A DNA stretch of 7,417 nucleotides, from positions 1-7,417 of the forward strand of contig JAFWCS010000183.1 of NCBI GenBank assembly GCA_017534365.1, given 5' to 3'. Source of the DNA: Clostridia bacterium. Lineage in GTDB: Bacteria; Bacillota; Clostridia; Oscillospirales; Acutalibacteraceae. This document shows, one piece after another, positions 4,601-7,417 of the stretch (its first letter is position 1; every line of letters starts with the position of its first letter). A model generated the notes under the pieces. That model worked only from the letters and a program-made list of their open reading frames with translations. It was not told the origin of the DNA and ran no database searches. Position numbers and translations under genes: made by a program.

Positions 4601-7417
4601 GAAGCGACGACGGTCTGGTCCTGTATCTGGAGCCGAATACGGATTATTCCGAAACGCTGTTCCGCTACGCGGCCAACCGCGCCGGCACGCTCTGTCAGAT
4701 GTATCTGAAGATCCACTATGTGATGACGCCGCGCGCGCTCTCGCCCGAGCCCGGGCAGGAGAATCTGCGCGCGCAGGTCCTGCCCGCCTTCACGACCAGC
4801 GTGACCGATCCGTCGATCTACAACAGTCTGACGGACGAGCTGCGCAGCTACCGCTATATCCTCAGCGGCGTCGGTGCGGACGGCAGCTACACCTCCGACG
4901 GTCACAGCATGTTCGGCGCGGAAGCTACCACGCCGCAGTTTGTGGACGTGCCCCTCGGCGGCGACCGAAACCCGGCCGCGCCCGCCACGGTCGACGGCAA
5001 GGAGCAGTACGTCTGGGCGCCGGATTATCGCGGCAACCTCATCTATCCCTATGCCATGCCGGAGCCGATCATCATCGACCACACCATCGCGGGCGACAAT
5101 TTCGCGCTCGCGCCCTCCGCAAAGATGGTGGACGGCGCGCTGACAATGGACGAAGCGGACCGCGCGAATCTCAACGGCTATCTCGGCTCCTTCGTGGGCA
5201 ACAGCACTGTCGCGCTCTGCGTGCAGCAGCAGGCCGTGACAGCCGATCAGCTCGCCGCGGATCCGAACCACAATACGCCGCAGCCGGAGCACGCCGCGCT
5301 CATTCCGAACAACACTACGCCGGATGAGAGCTATCTTTCGGTCGCGGACAACGACAATGCCGACACGCAGGGCGATTTCGATTCGAGCGAATCCGAGAAC
5401 GCTTATCCGGAATTCGACCTGAACATGGGCATGGAGATCCCAAAGCTCAATTTCGGCTGCACGGAGCACGATTTCATCAGCTACTCCTCCAACGGCCTTG
5501 AACGCGCGATCTCCATTTCGATCCCGGTTGCAAGCTATTCCAAAAAGCCCGGCAAAGAGGGCAGCTGGAACGGCCCGCTCGGGACGATGGGGCGCGCCGC
5601 CAAGCAATGGTACAACGTCGCGCTGTTCTTTGTGTGCAGGGATCCGCTGGTGCTCACGGCAACCGACAGCAGCTATGACGACGCGACCGCGCTCCACGGC
5701 GGCAGCCTGAATTCCGCAAGCTTCATCGTCGTATTCATTATCTCCGGCGCGCTGAAATTCAAATACAATCCCGTGGAGAACGAATACAAATTCGTGCAGT
5801 ATTCCGTCGGTGCGCTTGCGAATCTCTTCTTCAAAGCAAAGCATCGTTTTGCGCCCTGCCCGCTGGTCTACGTCTTTCTCAAGGTCGGCTTCAAGGTGAA
5901 TATCGGCACGGGCGGCTCCTTTGAATTCGAGCTCAAAGAGGAGAAGCCGACCGTCGGCGTTCACGGCTCCGAGCTGGAGACCCTGACGCTGCGCAAGGGA
6001 AAATACTATACGATCCCGATCAAATATAAAACCTTTAACGTCAGATTCAACGGAAAAATGGCGCTCGAGCTGTATGAGGACGCCGCCTGTACCCGGCGGG
6101 TCAGCGGCGCGAGCAACGGCTTCCTCAATTCCGACGGCGGGAAAAAGATCACCGTCACCATGATCCGCGGAGACGGCTATACCTTCAAGGACGGAAAGAC
6201 CTGTTATCTGCGGCTGACAGCGATCAAGAACACCACGGTCACATACCTTGCCATGGTCTCCTCTCAGCGCAAGGTGCAGTATTGGACCGGCGTTGAGATC
6301 ACGCCGGAGATCTATGTCAACGCGGGCGCCGGCGTTGGCGTGGAACTGGCCAAATTCGAGCTGTACGCAAAGCTCAACGTCTCGGCCGCCATGACGATCG
6401 CGCCACACAATTTCGACGAAAGCTTCAAGTTCAACAGCTTCAAGATAACGATCGCGATCGCCTACAAGCTCGTGCTCCTGTTCTATTCCAGCACGAAGGA
6501 TCTGATCAGCTACACGATCAAATATGACGGCGAGACCGGCAAATGGTCGCATTCCTACAGCGCGATCGGCGGCCTTTACGGCGATGATCTCGGCACGCTC
6601 TCCGTTACAGACAGCAGCGGCAGCACCTATGACGCGATCCTGCGTCTGCCGGAGGATCCTTCCGGCACGCAGACCGTCTACAGCCGGAAGGAAAAGCAAA
6701 GCCCCTTCTCCCTGCTTTCCTACCACGCCAATGACGCGGCCGTTCCGTTTGAGCTGGCCGGCTACAGCGGCAGCAGCGACGCGGCAAAACTCGCGGACGG
6801 ACTGACCGCCGGCTACGATTACAAGGTCGTCACGCTTGACGGCGAGAACTATGTGTTCTACACCATCGGCCGCAGCAGCGCGCGGCACGCGAACGACAAT
6901 TCCATGCTCGTCCTGTCGCGGCTCGAGATGACCGGCGTGCAACCCGGGCTCGTGAATCCGGCGGATCCGGAATCCGCAACGCCTTATATTCCCGTCGACG
7001 TGCTGGCAAACGGCGAAGCCGACGGCGCGGGCGACCTCGCCTTCCACGCTTCGGCGCAGGACGGCGCGCTCGTCGCCGCCTGGGTCAGCTACGCGAACGT
7101 CACGACAGCGAACGGAGAAACGATCTTTGACACGTTCGATCAGGCTGTTCACAACACCGTCGTCAGGACCGCAAGCTTCACGCCTGGCAGCAGCCGCTTC
7201 ACGCCCGCCGTCACAGTCAGCGGCGCGGCCGGCGCAAACGTGAACACGCCCACCGCGACCGGCGACGCCGTGATCTATACGCAGGCGCGTCACGCTTCGC
7301 GGGAAGAGCTGGAGGCGCAGACCGCGCTCTATCGCGCCTACCTTGACAAGATCGGCTACGGTGAAAATGCAGAGGATCCCGCGCGCAGAGAGATCGGCGC
7401 CTACCGCCTGGCAACCC
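1639..7417 (+). CDS. Giant secreted multidomain protein with Calx-beta domains (3' end beyond window)
   Basis: The frame starting MKMMKRMLAAFLAVLMVAGA stays open to the right edge: 1926 complete codons and no stop. Residues 1-25 are a signal peptide (K/R start, hydrophobic core, cleavage near ASA). Residues 61-317 form a Calx-beta-like domain apparently split by an Ig-like insertion, and 323-435 a clear Calx-beta domain. Residues 436-960 are beta-rich and aromatic and unrecognised. Residues 965-973 carry a DxDxNGxxD calcium-loop-like motif. About 1318-1331 is a very acidic linker (ADNDNADTQGDFDSSE). About 1270-1641 is an unusual beta-strand module, and 1729 onward looks like propeller blades. 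Calx-beta domains bind Ca2+ and occur in large bacterial adhesins and surface proteins, so a surface or extracellular structural or binding role is inferred. No catalytic motif was recognised. The ATGA overlap ties it to the upstream protease. Confidence 0.9.
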   Translation, partial: MKMMKRMLAAFLAVLMVAGAVPASAAAALADGSGLPSRLQTADGAVDVGDDWETTFPYGTFAFANSEAAITEGGDAALIRVFRLGGTKGRATVAVSFAPAVMPIGENVYGYALAAGGDDLVIEAEDPLPIAQYQPVGRDPDPEETKVRVRRAERGDDWVFSINAQADSYRWQVGSDKVWHFIEDAVEPTLPAAKADALGYDFRCVFTKNGVTYCTDSFNGVRYVKPEPEVLPEMPDDLDLNPPQTFSRLETDPADPYLGYTFALTFADGESVKTLRVTATEDEIAECMEQCTFTLMACDGGSLYDTANTLILAVGDNDAPDPFSIGFVETEITADKADGYARLAVQRTGGNQTMVSVAFETNDGTAKKGTDYTAVSDELSLYGDAMLQYIDIPLINDGIADDAPRDLTVTLKGLKGDSAGIGTLTRTEATVHLINTAKSETRNLATALTDADAVDLSGRIDEAGGSAVTVSPKPVVGQQVETPAPLEAAILGYDGSDMQLQSYDYGAVHLSRYGYSDYDSQYWTESLDLLSLGLNWEGGERTDNGWRIKSDDDASATLWLANLPQLYTGFYGSYNFSAEWAQYMSAFSDAYTYPWASVIRSNGTNYEYTNCNPRVDGSKLTYDKTGVLRPDWGITEDVAGLRLGLTAGWTTSTEDAICEITSATLYRRAFSQEMNLRIHTANDGENGGLSIRTAPDGAAVLTTDSGVYAAIRPSVTLEQNSGGVTYGGKLFVGSKIRVSLGESAVTSFSPYFGDQLSSAVYLTRADGSVMNNALISRVSGTNDFIITMLWDGMTEADLTDTYTINVVLTRKQDLILDVSPSVERMKDENGQTLAAIDPAGIPDAWQLFLDSGKRYITVGTSKVKRAAPHFETGITETRIDVANAQITGAVLTEAGMENVQWINFNCDSEDRILYNDRMYNGDEKIWLNVPDLTQANMRFLYYQKSFLSATSVMRASIDSVAVYWDGDNNGRIDGAINKETGTFEIAPGSDDGLVLYLEPNTDYSETLFRYAANRAGTLCQMYLKIHYVMTPRALSPEPGQENLRAQVLPAFTTSVTDPSIYNSLTDELRSYRYILSGVGADGSYTSDGHSMFGAEATTPQFVDVPLGGDRNPAAPATVDGKEQYVWAPDYRGNLIYPYAMPEPIIIDHTIAGDNFALAPSAKMVDGALTMDEADRANLNGYLGSFVGNSTVALCVQQQAVTADQLAADPNHNTPQPEHAALIPNNTTPDESYLSVADNDNADTQGDFDSSESENAYPEFDLNMGMEIPKLNFGCTEHDFISYSSNGLERAISISIPVASYSKKPGKEGSWNGPLGTMGRAAKQWYNVALFFVCRDPLVLTATDSSYDDATALHGGSLNSASFIVVFIISGALKFKYNPVENEYKFVQYSVGALANLFFKAKHRFAPCPLVYVFLKVGFKVNIGTGGSFEFELKEEKPTVGVHGSELETLTLRKGKYYTIPIKYKTFNVRFNGKMALELYEDAACTRRVSGASNGFLNSDGGKKITVTMIRGDGYTFKDGKTCYLRLTAIKNTTVTYLAMVSSQRKVQYWTGVEITPEIYVNAGAGVGVELAKFELYAKLNVSAAMTIAPHNFDESFKFNSFKITIAIAYKLVLLFYSSTKDLISYTIKYDGETGKWSHSYSAIGGLYGDDLGTLSVTDSSGSTYDAILRLPEDPSGTQTVYSRKEKQSPFSLLSYHANDAAVPFELAGYSGSSDAAKLADGLTAGYDYKVVTLDGENYVFYTIGRSSARHANDNSMLVLSRLEMTGVQPGLVNPADPESATPYIPVDVLANGEADGAGDLAFHASAQDGALVAAWVSYANVTTANGETIFDTFDQAVHNTVVRTASFTPGSSRFTPAVTVSGAAGANVNTPTATGDAVIYTQARHASREELEAQTALYRAYLDKIGYGENAEDPARREIGAYRLAT
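1819..2589 (+). other. Calx-beta-like domain split by an inserted Ig-like domain (residues 61-317 of the giant protein)
   Basis: Residues 61-95 (FAFANSEAAITEGGDAALIR followed by VFRLGGTKGRATVAV) look like the first strands of a Calx-beta domain. Residues 265-317 (FADGESVKTLRVTATEDEIA ... LILAVGDNDAPD) look like its closing strands and terminal DND linker. Between them, about 136-226, lies an Ig-like unit with Y169-R-W-Q, W179, G199-Y-x-F-R-C204 and K-N-G, typical of bacterial Ig-like domains. The split-domain reading is inference; the alternative is two short degenerate domains flanking an Ig domain. Confidence 0.5.
2605..2943 (+). other. Calx-beta domain (residues 323-435 of the giant protein)
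   Basis: The domain shows the family pattern in order: F-x-x-G-F-V-E at the first strand, V-Q-R-T-G-G at 345-350, T361-N-D-G-T-A-K-K-G-T-D-Y372, an acidic I-N-D-G-I-A-D-D loop at 395-402, and L-T-V-T-L as the last core strands. Calx-beta domains are beta sandwiches that bind Ca2+ through acidic loops, and those acidic residues are present here. Confidence 0.85.
5446..6561 (+). other. Unrecognised beta-strand module, apparently with an inserted domain (residues about 1270-1641)
   Basis: Long alternating hydrophobic/polar strands occur before and after a middle block. Before it are ERAISISIPVASYS, FIVVFIISGALKFKY and VYVFLKVGFKVNIGTGG. After it are EIYVNAGAGVGVELAKFELY, AKLNVSAAMTIA and FKITIAIAYKLVLLFY. 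The block at about 1438-1541 has a different style, with charged Ig- or FN3-like strands such as TLTLRKGKYYTIPIKYK and ELYEDAACTRRVSG. I do not recognise the outer module. A membrane role is unlikely because the hydrophobic runs are short. Confidence 0.35.
6823..7417 (+). other. Possible start of a beta-propeller repeat region (residue 1729 to window edge)
   Basis: Blade-like units recur. YKVVTLDGENYVFYTIGRSS is followed by SMLVLSRLEM. AFHASAQDGALVAAWVSYAN is followed by TVVRTASFTPGSSRFTPAVT. NTPTATGDAVIYTQA then begins a third unit. Each pairs a D/N-G turn, a strand with W or Y, and a further strand. The spacing is irregular because of loops, and the region is cut by the window edge, so this is a tentative structural reading. 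Confidence 0.3.

Noticed and set aside
5722..5760. Transmembrane segment in the giant protein (FIVVFIISGAL)
   Set aside because: The hydrophobic run is about 12 residues, too short for a helix spanning the membrane, and it sits among alternating beta-strand segments of a secreted protein.
3355..7293. A 1312-codon open frame on the minus strand
   Set aside because: It is codon-aligned with the giant sense gene and open only because TTA, CTA and TCA are avoided there. Its translation is Arg/Val/Ala-rich with no recognisable domain or signal peptide, while the sense frame has a signal peptide, Ig-like and Calx-beta motifs.

Overview
The window reads as GC-rich bacterial coding DNA, probably from a gut- or rumen-type member of the Clostridia (Oscillospiraceae-like Firmicutes). 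That placement is inferred from three things: an InlB-type B-repeat, a C-terminal CxxCG...H-T-G-F-F-G tail on a secreted protease, and canonical sigma-A promoters and Shine-Dalgarno sites in an AT-rich spacer. No rRNA, tRNA, CRISPR array or insertion sequence was seen.

Layout. Positions 1-92 (minus strand) hold the first 30 codons of a Gfo/Idh/MocA-type NAD(P)-dependent oxidoreductase that runs off the left edge. Positions 93-277 are a divergent intergenic region. It has a good sigma-A-like promoter facing right (TTGACT, 17 nt, TATATT), a weaker extended -10 promoter facing left, and a short perfect inverted repeat between them. Positions 278-1642 encode a complete secreted subtilisin-like serine protease of 454 aa. 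It has a signal peptide, an intact Asp/His/Asn/Ser set, no visible propeptide, one InlB B-repeat, and a cysteine-containing C-terminal tail. An ATGA overlap at 1639-1642 joins it to a giant secreted gene that stays open from 1639 to the right edge (at least 1926 codons, no stop in the window).

The giant protein starts with a signal peptide. A Calx-beta-like domain follows that appears to be split by an inserted Ig-like domain, then a well-formed Calx-beta domain. After that come long beta-rich regions I do not recognise, a DxDxNGxxD calcium-loop-like motif, a beta-rich module that may itself carry an inserted domain, and repeats at the right edge that may be the start of a beta-propeller. It is most likely a very large extracellular or cell-surface protein.

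How the genes work together (inference). The protease and giant protein look like a translationally coupled two-gene secreted unit driven by the promoter at 218-246, so the protease may process, mature or release its giant partner. The left-hand oxidoreductase is transcribed away from this unit and is probably metabolically unrelated. The long open frames on the minus strand opposite the giant gene are codon-bias shadows.
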